Shown here piece after piece: positions 32,280 through 43,261 of a DNA stretch of 64,000 bases. Below the pieces are notes generated by a model. That model did no database searches. It was not told the origin of the DNA and was given only the letters and a program-made list of their open reading frames with translations. A program made the translations under genes and the position numbers. The DNA is from Endomychus coccineus. Taxonomy: Eukaryota; Arthropoda; Insecta; Coleoptera; Endomychidae. The stretch spans positions 104,700,010-104,764,009 of the forward strand of contig OY294067.1 of assembly GCA_958510875.1 (NCBI GenBank), given 5' to 3'. The first letter of the stretch is position 1; every line of letters begins with the position of its first letter.

Positions 32280-33690
32280 TCGATATCTTCAAACACACTT
32301 TCTAGAATGTAACAAGCGATAACCTTTAATTATATATACCCATACCATAATATTTGAGAAATTACATCTTAGTTGTAGGTATACAGTTGATAACTCATTC
32401 TGCCAGTGTGTTGAAACAATTATTAATACATTATTTTTGATTGTAAACATTTATTCACATTTTACAACTCAATTCGAGCATCTTTATTTAGGAATTTATG
32501 AGCTGTATAAATGCTCTAGTTCACATAGATTTTTGTACAAATAGCAATAACGATCTTAAGGAACCTATTATCATTCCTCATTACGAAAATTGAAAATTGA
32601 AATATTAACTCTTTCCTAATTAATTCGAGGAGCTTATGATTACTCTAGATGTGATTAGTTTTTTTTCTCCATTTAAGCATCATTTTAAGTCACTGTCTCA
32701 GCTTAGAAGACATCCATGGAGGCTGTATTGTTGCAGCTCTGCGTTATAATAAATAGATTCAACAAATTTCAATAGCTCCAAATGAACAATTCTCCGATGA
32801 AAGATGAAAGAAAGAAATGAATGCTTTTATAAAACGAACATAAAGGTTGAATTTCACTAGCCTGGAAGTAAGTTCCTGTTTCTCATCTATTTCATAAGGA
32901 TCCAGATTTGTATCACTGCGATTTTAATTGAAATTCATTTTATATTCAATAAAGACCAGTTTGTTTCCAACAGAGATGGAACACACAATATTATTGTCCA
33001 TAAAAGGAATGGCCAATAGGTATACACATTTCTGGTCAATAGAAAATATCGCAACTTGATTTTCTAAATAGTGGGAATGAAAACGAATATCCCATCAGGT
33101 CCCATCCGGTTATTTCCTTGCAAAATTTTAGCCTATATTCGGAAATATATGCTCTTTCAATAACCACAAGTCTCAGGTAGTTATTTTGTATTATCGTAAT
33201 CACTAAGTTATTATATTCAAGAATCTTGGTTAACTTTCGTAGCTGGATAATAAACTATATAGGTTTGTAAATTTTGATAAATATTTTATTCTGTACTGAT
33301 TATCGGTGGGCAGCCGGAAGAAGTTGTTACGAAACCCGATAAATATTATAAATTAATTTTGTAAAACTTTAGTATTGTGATTGAACAAACTAAAAGCAGT
33401 AGGTGATCATTTAGTTTTATATAATGAAATAGAAGTGTACGTGTACCTAAAAAGAAGTATTGAATACCACACCACTACAACAAATAGAGTGTGTATTAGT
33501 GAGTGAGTACAACAGGTATCAATGACTGTAATTGTAGTATTTAATCAAAGCTAATGATAACATTCAATTTCACATTGAACGAACACGTTAGTGCAGTGGG
33601 GGCCAAATCATTTCTGTGCTATCTTTTCTACGTAGAGAAATGGGTTCTGAATCACATAATTATGATATCAACAATTCTTCACTTGCCAAC
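32280..33690. other. no recognisable feature
   Basis: AT-rich, stops in all frames, no repeat structure seen by eye. Confidence 0.35.
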
Positions 33691-33697
33691 CTTTACA

Positions 33698-34416
33698 TTA
33701 CAAATAATATCGTAGTCATTGCCGTCGTGTTTGGGAACCTCAACCTCATTTAATTTTCTAAAGCGCAAAACCGAATGTTTAAAGTTTTTTTCAACTTGCA
33801 AATAAACAGGTAGAACTACTATGTCGTAAATAGGTTGTTATACAAATTTCGGATAAATAGTCTAGATGGATTCAGAAACGCTCAAAACGAATATTTCGCG
33901 AAAATCCGGATTTTATTTTTGTATTACAATACCCACCCCTCTTAGTACGTACAGTGAGGGGATGTAAAAACCGTTGCTTATATGGCTAAGCTGTGATCCT
34001 GATATATACATAGGCCAGACAACATTTTCAGTGTCCAGTTTCGAAAACAGTTCAAAAGTTAAATATTAAATAAAGAAGATATCCATTTCACATATATCAT
34101 ATCATAATATAACCCATAGCACAGATATTTGCATGTATGTATAACAAAAATGATACTAATTGAATATATTGGACAGAGTAAAAAATTTAAAATATAATAA
34201 ATGTATGAGTAATGTGGTTTTGAAAGATCAAATAGGCATTCATATTTCAACCTTGATATTACAAATAATATCGTTGTATCTTAGCCGTCATGTTTGGGAT
34301 TCTGAAACCTCACTTAATTTTCCAAGGCTCAGAACCGAATGATAGAAGTTTTAAAACTGCAAATAAAGAGGCGGAACTGTTATGTCGTAAATAGGTTGCA
34401 ATACATATCCCGGAAC
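33698..34416 (+). repeat. dispersed repeat, copy 3, partly tandem (560-bp period)
   Basis: ATTACAAATAATATCG starts at both 33698 and 34258, and about 160 bp after each point match (GTTTGGGA, CTCA, TTAATTTTC, ATGTCGTAAATAGGTTG). The middle (33855-34255) is the same sequence as 31868-32275. This suggests a family that can form head-to-tail tandems. Confidence 0.7.
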
Positions 34417-35476
34417 AAAAAATAATATTATTTGATAAATTGATATTTTTAATATTTTACTCCTTTCGTGAATATTCAATATCCTCCCAAGTTCTAGTCA
34501 GTGAGAACTATTCAGTTCCTATCTTAGGACGGATTAGTCGAATTCAAGTCGTTTAAGTCGTTTAAGTCACGCATTTGTATGTTAAAGATATGGATTCTAT
34601 CTAGTGAAATTAAACGTAGTGACACGTACCTATTACCGGAAATCCAATGTGCCTAATACTCCAGGCAAATTAGACATTTTCCAGAGACCTCTCTGTACGA
34701 AAAAAGTTTCAAACAAAAGTTGTAGGAAATGAAAATTGCCACAAAAGTCATCCATGACATTTCACGATTTTCTGACCGGTTTTCGCGTAAAATACGTTAA
34801 ACCACTTTTTTTATATACATGTTTCATATTTCCTTGCTGTTACCAAAAAAACGTTATTATCTCAAAAATTAAGCATTTTCTTTGAAACTTAGAAAATGAC
34901 ACGTTTGACGCTGATATCGAAGTGGAAATTCCATGATTTTCCAGGAATTTTCCACATTTTTCTCTTTTCATACTTAGTTATATCCCTGAATATATCAAAG
35001 AGCTATTACATTTTTTCTTTTAGGTTTACTGTCTGCCAAATTAACGACTAATTGCGAAAAATATGTCTAAATACGATTTTCTGATTTTCCGTGGAAAATC
35101 TGACTTTTCTAATAACGTTCGTTTAGAAGGAAAATACATTTTGAACAACTTTTATTTTCTTTCAAATCGAACGTTATTGGAAAAGTCAGATTTTCTACGG
35201 AAAATCGGAAAATCGTATTTGGGCACATTTTTCGCAATTAATCGTTAATTTCGCAATTAATTGTTAATTTCACAGTAAGCCTTAAAGAAGAAATGTAATA
35301 GCTCTGTGATATAACTAAGTATAAAAATGAAAATTTGTGAAAAATTCTTGGAAAATTATAGAATTTTCACTTCGATATCAGAGGCCAACGTGTCATTTTC
35401 TAGGTTTTCATGAAAAAGCTTAATTTTCGAGATAATAACGTTTTTTGGGTAACATAGCGAGGAAACATGAAATATA

Positions 35477-36399
35477 CAGGGTTTCCCAGGTTTTAGTAGC
35501 AAAACTTCAACAGTCCATAGAAAATTTGATTTTGAGAAAAAAAGTTCCTATTAACATATATGCACAGACGCTTAGTTTTTGAGATACAGTGTTGAAATTG
35601 AAAAAAAAATTTAGTTTTTTGCGAATATCTCCGGAACCGTTTATCGTACAGAGAACAGCTTTTGCAAGCATTTCTACTCATAGTGAGCTATGTTCTGTGC
35701 GATAAAAAATTTTTCTTCGGTCATAGTTGGTGAAGATTTTGAAGGGGTAGTGAGCGTTTTTCTCCTCAACTTCTACGCCACTGAAAAAAATACGGTTTTG
35801 AGACAAACCATTTGAACCGCCAAAGGTACTCCTGATCATAAGCTTCAAAGTTGACAGTTTTCGAGAAAAATCAACTTTTATGTTGAAAAACGTGGTCAAT
35901 TCTTACTAATTAAACAAAATTTATTCAAACGTTAGAACAAGTAACAAAACCAAAAAATTGACCATGTTTTTCAACATAAAAGTTGACTTTTCTTGGAAAC
36001 GGTCAACTTTAGAGCTTATAACCAAGAGTACCTTTTTTATGTAGAAAACATTGACGGTTCAAATGGTTGTCTCAAAACCGTACTGTTTTCAGTGGCGTAG
36101 AAGTTGGGGAGAAAAACACCCACTACCCCTTCAAAATCTTCACCAATGATGACTAAAAAATAAATTTTTATCGCACAGAACATAGCTTACTATGAGTAGA
36201 AAATGATTGCAAGAGCTGTTTTCTGTACGATAAACGGCTCCGGAGATATTTGCAAGAAACGAAATTTTTTTTTCAATTTCAACACCCTGTATCTCAAAAA
36301 CTAAGCGTCTGTGCATATATGTTAATAGGAACTTTTTTTCTCAAAATCAAATTTTCTATCGACTGTTGAAGTTCTGCTACTAAAACCTGGGACACCCTG
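35477..36399. mobile_element. CAGGGTG foldback element, copy B
   Basis: 923 bp, palindromic, same core as copy A (TTTGCGAATATCTCCGGAAC, CGTACAG, CATTTCTACTCATAG). Ends CAGGGTTTCCCAGGTTTTAG and its complement, which differ from copies A and C but match each other. TA at 35475-35476 and 36400-36401. Confidence 0.9.
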
Positions 36400-36403
36400 T
36401 ATA

Positions 36404-37312
36404 CAGGGTGAGTCAGTTTTTTGTAGCCAAACTGCAACAGGAGATAGAACAAGTGTTTTTAAGAAGAAAAGTTCAATAAACATGTCGTAGAAGGCTTCGT
36501 TTTCGAGAGGGTGTTGAAATTGAAAAAATATTTCGTTTTTTGCGAATATCTCCGGAACCGTTTATCGTACAGAAAACGGCTTTTGTAAGCATTTTCTACT
36601 CATACTAAGCTATGTTCTGTGCGATAAAAAAAAATTTTTTATCCTTAATTGGTGAAAATTTTGAAGGGGTAGTGGGTGTTTTTCTCCCCAACTTCTACGC
36701 CACTGAAAACAGTACGGTTTTGAGACAACCATTTGAACCGTCGATGTTTTCTACATAAAAAAGGTACTCCTGGTCATAAGCTATAAAGTTGACCTTTTTC
36801 AAGAAAAATCAAGTTTTATGTTGAAAAACATGGTCAATTCTTACTAATTAGAACAAGTAACAAAACCAAAGGATTAACCATGTTTTTCAACATAAAAATT
36901 GATTTTTCTCGAAAACGGTCATTTTTAGAGCTTATGACCAAGAGTACCTTTTTTGTGTAAAAAACATTGGCGGTTCAAATGGTTGTCTCAAAACCGTACT
37001 TTTTTCATTGGCTTAGAAGTTGGGGAGAAAAATACCCATTACCCCTTTAAAATCTTCACCAATTATGACTAACAAATTTTTCACCGCACAGAACATAGCT
37101 TACTATGAGTAGAAAATGCTAACAAAAGTTGTTTTCTGTACGATGAACGGTTCCGGAGATATTCGCAAAAAACGAAATATTTTTTTCAATTTCGACACCC
37201 TGTATCTCGAAAACGAAGCCTTCTACGACATATGCTTATAGGAACTTTTCTCCTTAAAAACATTTGTTCTATCTCCTGTTGAAGTTTGTCTACAAAAAAC
37301 TGACTTATCCTG
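36404..37312. mobile_element. CAGGGTG foldback element, copy C
   Basis: 909 bp, palindromic, directly next to copy B with only TATA between them. Outer arms CAGGGTGAGTCAGTTTTTTG, GCAACAGGAGATAGAAC are specific to this copy and repeated in its right arm. TA at 36402-36403 and 37313-37314. Confidence 0.9.
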
Positions 37313-37466
37313 TATATATATCTATATTTCACAACGCACCCCCGCGCCAGCCTTCGCGTCATTGACATCGGCTTCTAGAAGTCAAAGCCCACACTTTTCA
37401 TCAAAAAATCCCGCCGTACAGAGAGGTCTGTAAAATGAGCTTTTTCCGTCTAATTTGCCTGGAGTA

Positions 37467-37936
37467 TAATATTTGCTCGATCAAAGAAACGCGAGTATCA
37501 TAACTATATTATGACGTATTAAACGGAAGGAAACAAGAGTTTCCGAAGAATTCTGATCAAAACCAGAAAGACGGAACAAGTGTCAACTCTTTGCCATTTT
37601 TTTACATCCTTCTTACGAAATCCGAATTATAATGGATAAATATTTGTGACACTTTTCTCCATGCATGCATATATTATTATTTGTTATTTGAAATCCATGG
37701 AAGTACTGGCCAAAGAGTTTGTAGTTTATGCATTATCATATCCTTTGCGACGAAGTCGAAAGAGTATATTGCATTTACTGAAGCTGTTTCTAAAATCGTT
37801 GAGAAAGTCCTAGAAGAAAAATTTCCCTAGTATTTTTCATCGAATTTTAAGCAACTTTGTAAAAATCTGTCTATCTGGTTGTACGTCACGAGTCTACAAG
37901 ATAGCTCAAAAACGAAAGGACCTATCTTATTCAAAT
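37467..37936. other. no recognisable feature
   Basis: Non-coding AT-rich spacer between the foldback and the PLE palindrome. Confidence 0.35.
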
Positions 37937-39285
37937 TTTGATAAAAAAAAGATTAAAAAAATCGATGGTGGAAGCCGTTACTTTATGGTAACTTATCATT
38001 CTGATTATATGAAAGAACAACTACTTTGTTTTTATACCACTTTTATTAATAATAAGGTGAAAACGTAACTATAGTTTCAACACCGAAGTGCCATGATCAA
38101 ACAAATAGAAAATTATGAAGAAATCAATGAAACAGTTCAAGTATGAATAGAATAAAGTAGTGTTGATATTAAGGGGTCAACAGAAATTCCAAAAACAGGT
38201 AGATCCTAAGTAAGTACAGTATAACATAGTAAGCATAGTAACAATTTGTGAATTAGTGTGATTATTATTTAATATTCTAAAAATTATTTCAAGAGCGGTT
38301 TGAAAGACACATGAAAAGATCACTTTGATATAGGTCTAACTGATCATTGAGGATATTTTTATTAGAGTTTTTGACACATTTATAAACCTCTGTTGATTCT
38401 AATGTATTCAATTTAAAACCTCTGGTTTGGTTATGTAAAATGCTTAGGCTATCTAAATTAGGGAAATTATGACCAGTTTGTATAAAATGATTAGCAAAGG
38501 TTGAGTCTGTTTTGTTGAGTCTAAACGAGCGAAAATGTTCTTCGTATCTTATTTTGAAATTACGAAAAGTTCCACCTATATGCCCAGACTGTGATGACTT
38601 TTATATAGGTAGAACTTGTCGTAATTTCAAATTAAGATACGAAGAACATTTTCGCTTGTTTAGACTCAACAAAACAGACTCAACCTTTGCTAATCATTTT
38701 TTACAAACTGGTCATAATTTCCCTAATTTCGATAGTCTAAGCATTTTACGTAACCAAACCAGAGGTTTTAAATTAAATACATTAGCATCAATAGAGATTT
38801 ATAAAGATCTCAAAAATTCTAATAAAAATATCCTCAATGATCAGTTAGACCTATATCAGAGTGATCTTTTCATGTGTCTTTCAAACCGCTCTTGAAATAA
38901 TTCTTAGAATATTAAATTATGATCACGCTAATTCACAAATTGTTACTATGTTTACTATGTAATACTGTATTGTCTTTCAAACCGCTCTTAAAATAATTCT
39001 TAGAATATTAAATTATAATCACACTAATTCACAAATTGCTACTATGTTTACTATATAATACTGTACTTTCCTAGGTTCTACCTGTTTTTGGAATTTCCGT
39101 TGACCCCAATCTCAACCCTACTTTACTCTATTCTATTTATACTTGAACTGTTTCATGGATTTCTTCATAATTTTCTATTTGTTTCATAATGGCACTTCGG
39201 TGTTTTCACGTTATTTTTAATAAAAGTGGTATAAAGCAAAGTAGTTATTCTTTCATATAATCAAAAAAATCGTTTACTGTCTGCT
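37937..39285. mobile_element. Penelope-like element palindrome carrying an endonuclease fragment
   Basis: The left arm (37937-38578) is the reverse complement of the right arm (38585-39285), centred near 38582. Outer parts are the same sequence as the palindrome at 61258-61858; the inner parts are the end of a GIY-YIG endonuclease. The right arm has a 96-bp direct duplication (38873-38968 and 38969-39066). A hammerhead-like motif is complete in the left arm (38064-38102) and truncated in the right arm (39183-39205). Confidence 0.8.
38572..38895 (+). pseudogene. Penelope-like GIY-YIG endonuclease, C-terminal part
   Basis: Reads CPDCDDFYIGRTCRNFKLRY, EEHFRLFRLNKTDSTFANHF, LQTGHNFPNFDSL and ends CLSNRS. 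This is the YIG half of the GIY-YIG nuclease of Penelope-like elements: YIGxTxRxFxxRxxEH, then FAxHxLxTGH. The GIY strand is missing because the palindrome centre cuts in here. The minus-strand mirror of the same coding sequence occupies 38311-38575. The nuclease nicks target DNA for reverse transcription in intact elements. Confidence 0.8.
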
Positions 39286-39534
39286 ATCGAACTACATTGT
39301 TTTTCAGAGAAATCGTGTAATAAACACATCCTTTACTGAAAGGTTGAAAATTAAGAAAAAATCATAGCTCTCAAAATCTACATATTGAATCGATTCAAAA
39401 CTTTTACAGTAAATTCAAGTTAATTTAAAACTTTCATTCATATTTCAACAAAATTGTTCAACAACAACAACAACAGAAACAATAATTATTGAAGTAAACT
39501 TAAATTCACACTGTACTTCAACAGTTATATCGGC

Positions 39535-39605
39535 GGTATGGTCTGAGGGTTAGGATATTGGCCCACTTAATAGACTCGGGTTCAATTCCCAGTAGCGAAA
39601 AAATT
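39535..39605 (+). repeat. tRNA-Glu-like sequence (SINE head or tRNA pseudogene)
   Basis: TATGGTCTGAGGGTTAGGAT resembles the D-arm of tRNA-Glu and includes an A box; GGGTTCAATTCCC is a near-consensus T-arm/B box at the right distance. The anticodon arm and acceptor stem are not paired properly, so this is not a working tRNA. An AT-rich body follows. A tRNA-derived SINE is the likeliest explanation. Confidence 0.6.
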
Positions 39606-39949
39606 TTTGGGAGATTTTCTTAGAAACGTTATTAATTTGAATATCCTCCAGTTGTGTAAAGATAATGAAATAAATAATTTATTTCATCATCTTTCCACGA
39701 ACGCGAGGAGTATCTTATTGAATGTGAAATAGTTGTATAAAATTCAGTAACCAAATTAAATGATTTACGAAGAGTTACTTTGCCACGAACACTATTTATC
39801 TATTCTTCAAGTGGCAACACATTTCTAGTTATTTATTGTTCCTAGGCTAGAACAGATTAGTAGAATCTTAGTGAATGAAAATCATGCATTCATACAATTC
39901 TTCCTTTCGAACCTAATTTGTTAAATGATTTTTATTACATGAAAAGAAA

Positions 39950-40330
39950 ACCTATAAAATGTTCGTAGAATATCGTGTGAGCCACCGATGGAATGTTGGG
40001 AAAGAAGTTAGGAATTGGAAATTGTTTCAAAGTTTGGTGGTTATTATACCATCAGGAAATCAAGAACTCACTACTCGAGAAGTTCCACAACATTGGCAAT
40101 CGATAGAAAAATGAAGTTTGGTAGAAAAAAGTTCGGCAGATTTGAAGGTTGACAATGAAGGAGTGACCAGCTTGAGCTCGTCTAGTCTGTCTACCTAGAA
40201 TATTTCGTGGTGGAAAAACAGACAAGATTTCCAATGAGCACAAACCATGATAGAAATATCTATGAAAAGAGAGAGAGCGCCAACCCTTCTATGATCTTCT
40301 TGAGAGGTCAATGAATTCGTAAGGTATCTG
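39950..40330 (-). pseudogene. non-LTR ORF2 C-terminal fragment
   Basis: Minus-strand pieces: RVGALSLF, CSLEILSVFPPRNILGRQTR, RAQAGHSFIVNLQICRTFFY, QTSFFYRLPMLWNFSSSEFL, then TLKQF and HRWLTRYSTNIL. The order of HSF-V-x-x-CRT, SFFxRxxxLWN matches the C-termini of Jockey/R1-like ORF2 proteins and the shorter relative at 20277-20420. Several stops. Confidence 0.65.
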
Positions 40331-40989
40331 TTTTTGTAGATTAAAAAATCTCAAACGTTCTTCAAACCCAATATCTATTGAACGTCTCCCGCCTAGCCTA
40401 TGTGCTAACTACCGCAATCTGAGCACGTTAACATACAAACTCCTTTTTTTTTATTTGTCTATTTTTATTGAAAAATATATGACAGTTTTTGAACTGTGTT
40501 TTAAAGGCAATATTTGAATTCTGTTCAGAGATGATGTCAGCGGTTTTATTTGAAATTAAACCAAAATATGTAATGGAGGCAAATTTATCCTTAATATTAT
40601 TCTCAAATTCTATGGAAGGCAATGTTTCATTGTTTCCTAGAAATTGAATTGGTGTTAATATAATAACTATCATTCACTGATATCGTGCTTCTTGTATATC
40701 CAATTATAGTCCAGGCAATAAGCCGGGAAAAAGGCCATAATAAGAAAAAATATATAGTAAGCTAGAATTTCAATTTTTTTTAGCATTTTGTTCCTAATAC
40801 CCCACAGATCATTCATAACTATCAAGATCGCGGGAGTTGACCTTTCTACCCTTCCAAAACATGGTTTCAACCCCTTAAAGGAACATTCTTATACAAAAAA
40901 TTCGAAAGTTCAGAAAATTAATGAATTAAGAGCCGAAAATGATTTTCCTGAGACGGTTATGAATAATAAAGTATAATTTTTTTACAAAA

Positions 40990-42545
40990 ATGACACCTAG
41001 TATGTTTTTTGGGTCGTTGATCACGATTCCGTTGTTATTTTTCCCAAAAACTTTCTCCAGATGGAAAATTCGGAAAATTTGACATTTTCCTGAGAAGGTT
41101 ATGAATAATAAAGTATAATTTTGTTATAAAAATGACACCTAGTATGTTTTTTGGGTCGCTGATCACGATTCCGCTGTTATTTTTCTCAAAAAATTTTCTC
41201 CAGATGGAAAATTCGGGAAATTTGAGATTCTCCTGAGACGGTTATGAATAATAAAGTATAATTTTGTTACAAAAATGACACCTACTATGTTTTTTGGGTC
41301 GCTATCACGATTCCGCTGTTATTTTTCCCAAAAAACTCTCCAGATGGAAAATTCGGGAAATTTGAGATTTTCCTGAGCCGATTCTGAATAATAAAGTATA
41401 ATTTTTTTTCAAAAATAACACCTACTATGTTTTTTGGGTCGCTGATCACGATTCCGCTGTTATTTTTCCCAAAAAACTCTCCAGATGGAAAATTCGGGAA
41501 ATTTGAGATCTTTCTGAGCCGATTATGAATAATAAAGTATAATTTTGTTTCAAAAATGACACCTACTATGTTTTTTGGGTCGCTGATCACGATTCCGCTA
41601 TTATTTTTCCCAAAAACTCTCCAGATGGAAAATTCGTGAAATTTGAGATTTTCCTGAGCCGATTCTGAATAATAAAGTATAATTTTTTTTCAAAAATGAC
41701 ACCTACTATGTTTTTTGAGTCGCTGATCACGATTCCGCTGTTATTTTTCCCAAAAAACTCTCCAGATGGAAAATTCGGGAAATTTGAGATTTTCCTGAGC
41801 CGATTCTGAATAATAAAGTATAATTTTGTTTCAAAAATGACACCTACTATGTTTTTTGGGTCGCTGATCACGATTCCGCTATTATTTTTCCCAAAAACTC
41901 ACCAGATGGAAAATTCGGGAAATTTGAGATTTTCCTGAGCCGATTCTGAATAATAAAGTATAATTTTTTTTTTCAAAAATGACACCTAGTATGTTTTTTG
42001 GGTCGCTGATCACGATTCCGCTGTTATTTTTCTCAAAAAATTTTCTCCAGATGGAAAATTCGGGAAATTTGAGATTTTTCTGAGCCGATTATGAATAATA
42101 AAGTATAATTTTGTTTCAAAAATGACACCTACTATGTTTTTTGGGTCGCTGATCACGATTCCGCTATTATTTTTCCCAAAAACTCTCCAGATGGAAAATT
42201 CGGGAAATTTGAGATTTTCCTGAGCCGATTCTGAATAATAAAGTATAATTTTTTTTCAAAAATGACACCTACTATGTTTTTTGGGTCGCTGATCACGATT
42301 CCGCTGTTATTTTTCCCAAAAAACTCTCCAGATGGAAAATTCGGGAAATTTGAGATTTTCCTGAGCCGATTCTGAATAATAAAGTATAATTTTGTTTCAA
42401 AAATGACAACTACTATGTTTTTTGGGTCGCTGATCACGATTCCGCTATTATTTTTCCCAAAAACTCTCCAGATGGAAAATTCGGGAAATTTGAGATTTTC
42501 CTGAGCCGATTATGAATAATAAAGTATAATTTTGTTTCAAAAATG
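40990..42545 (+). repeat. 140-bp minisatellite, about 11 units
   Basis: Each unit contains TTTTTTGGGTCGCTGATCAC and GATTCCGCT, TTATTTTTCCCAAAAA, CTCCAGATGGAAAATTCGGG and AATAATAAAGTATAATTTT. Core starts lie near 41020, 41157, 41298, 41440, 41580, 41721, 41864, 42005, 42147, 42288 and 42428, giving a steady period of about 140-142 bp. Alternate units resemble each other, which points to a two-unit (about 283-bp) higher-order repeat. Confidence 0.92.
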
Positions 42546-42589
42546 ACTAGAGGTAATTTTTGCAACAACATTATATTTTATTATTCATA

Positions 42590-43040
42590 ACCGTTTTTTG
42601 GGAAAAATAACAGCGGAATCGTGATCAGCGACTCAAAAAACCCACTAAAGGTCATTTTTGCAACAAAATTATACTTTACTTCATAACCGTCTCAGGAAAA
42701 TCTCAAATTTTCCGAATTTTCCATCTAGAGAAAGTTTTTTGGGAAAAATAACAGCGGAATCGTGATCAGCGACCCAGAAAACCTACAAGAGGTCATTTTT
42801 GCAACAAAATTATACTTCATTATTTTAACCGTCTCAGGAAAATCTCAAATTTCCCGAATTTTCCATCTGGGGAAAGTTTTTTAGGAAAAATAACAGCGGA
42901 GTCGTGATCAGCGAGCCAAGAAACCTAAAGAATTATAAATTATATATTATATATAAATTTTCCAAATTTCCCATTTGGAGGGAGTTTTCCGACAAAAATA
43001 ACTACGGAATCGTGATCAGCGACCCAAAAAACATTCTAGG
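42590..43040 (-). repeat. inverted minisatellite units of the right arm, about 4
   Basis: Four copies of the complement (AATCGTGATCAGCGAC) near 42612, 42758, 42900 and 43010. They are more diverged than the left-arm units. Confidence 0.88.
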
Positions 43041-43261
43041 GGTCATTTTCGGCTCTTAATTCATTAATTTCCAAAACTTTTGGATTGTTTTTATAAGAAT
43101 GCTCCTCTGAGGGGTTGAACCTCCGTTTTGGGGGGAAGAAAGGTCAACCCTTGCGGTCTTGATAGTCATGAATGATCTATGGGGTATCAGGAACAAAATG
43201 CAATTGAAATTCTAGCGTACTAGATTTTTTTTTATTTTCCGGTTCGTTGCCTGGACTATTA

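Larger units (their letters stand above)
34657..37466. mobile_element. TACTCCAGGC foldback element with nested insertions
   Basis: Ends match over 19 bp (TACTCCAGGCAAATTAGAC) and again a little inside (CAGAGACCTCTCTGTACG / CGTACAGAGAGGTCTG). Flanked by TAA on both sides (34654-34656 and 37467-37469). The core 34830-35465 is a palindrome centred near 35140 (AAAATCTGACTTTTC / GAAAAGTCAGATTTT). Two CAGGG foldbacks (35477-36399, 36404-37312) sit at a TATA site in the right half. Without them the element would be about 975 bp. No coding gene. Confidence 0.82.
40707..43258. mobile_element. TAGTCCAGGC foldback element, copy 2, with minisatellite arms
   Basis: 2552 bp, ends TAGTCCAGGCAA on both sides, TTA duplication (40704-40706 and 43259-43261). 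The outer arms (about 210 bp) pair well: TAGAATTTCAATT, GCATTTTGTTCCT, GATCATTCAT, AGTTGACCTTTCT. The inner arms are tandem arrays of a 140-bp unit, about eleven forward copies on the left and four inverted copies on the right. The repeated open frames in this array are by-products of the unit. Confidence 0.9.

Noticed and set aside
41285..42437. Series of minus-strand open frames with a repeated SDPKNIVGVIF / FYIIQNRLRKISNFP-like protein
   Set aside because: They are the translation of the 140-bp minisatellite in a foldback arm. Period and frame follow the DNA unit, and there is no start, domain or codon bias.
40990..42545. CRISPR-like regular array
   Set aside because: The whole 140-bp unit is repeated; there are no unique spacers, and the context is a eukaryotic foldback transposon.
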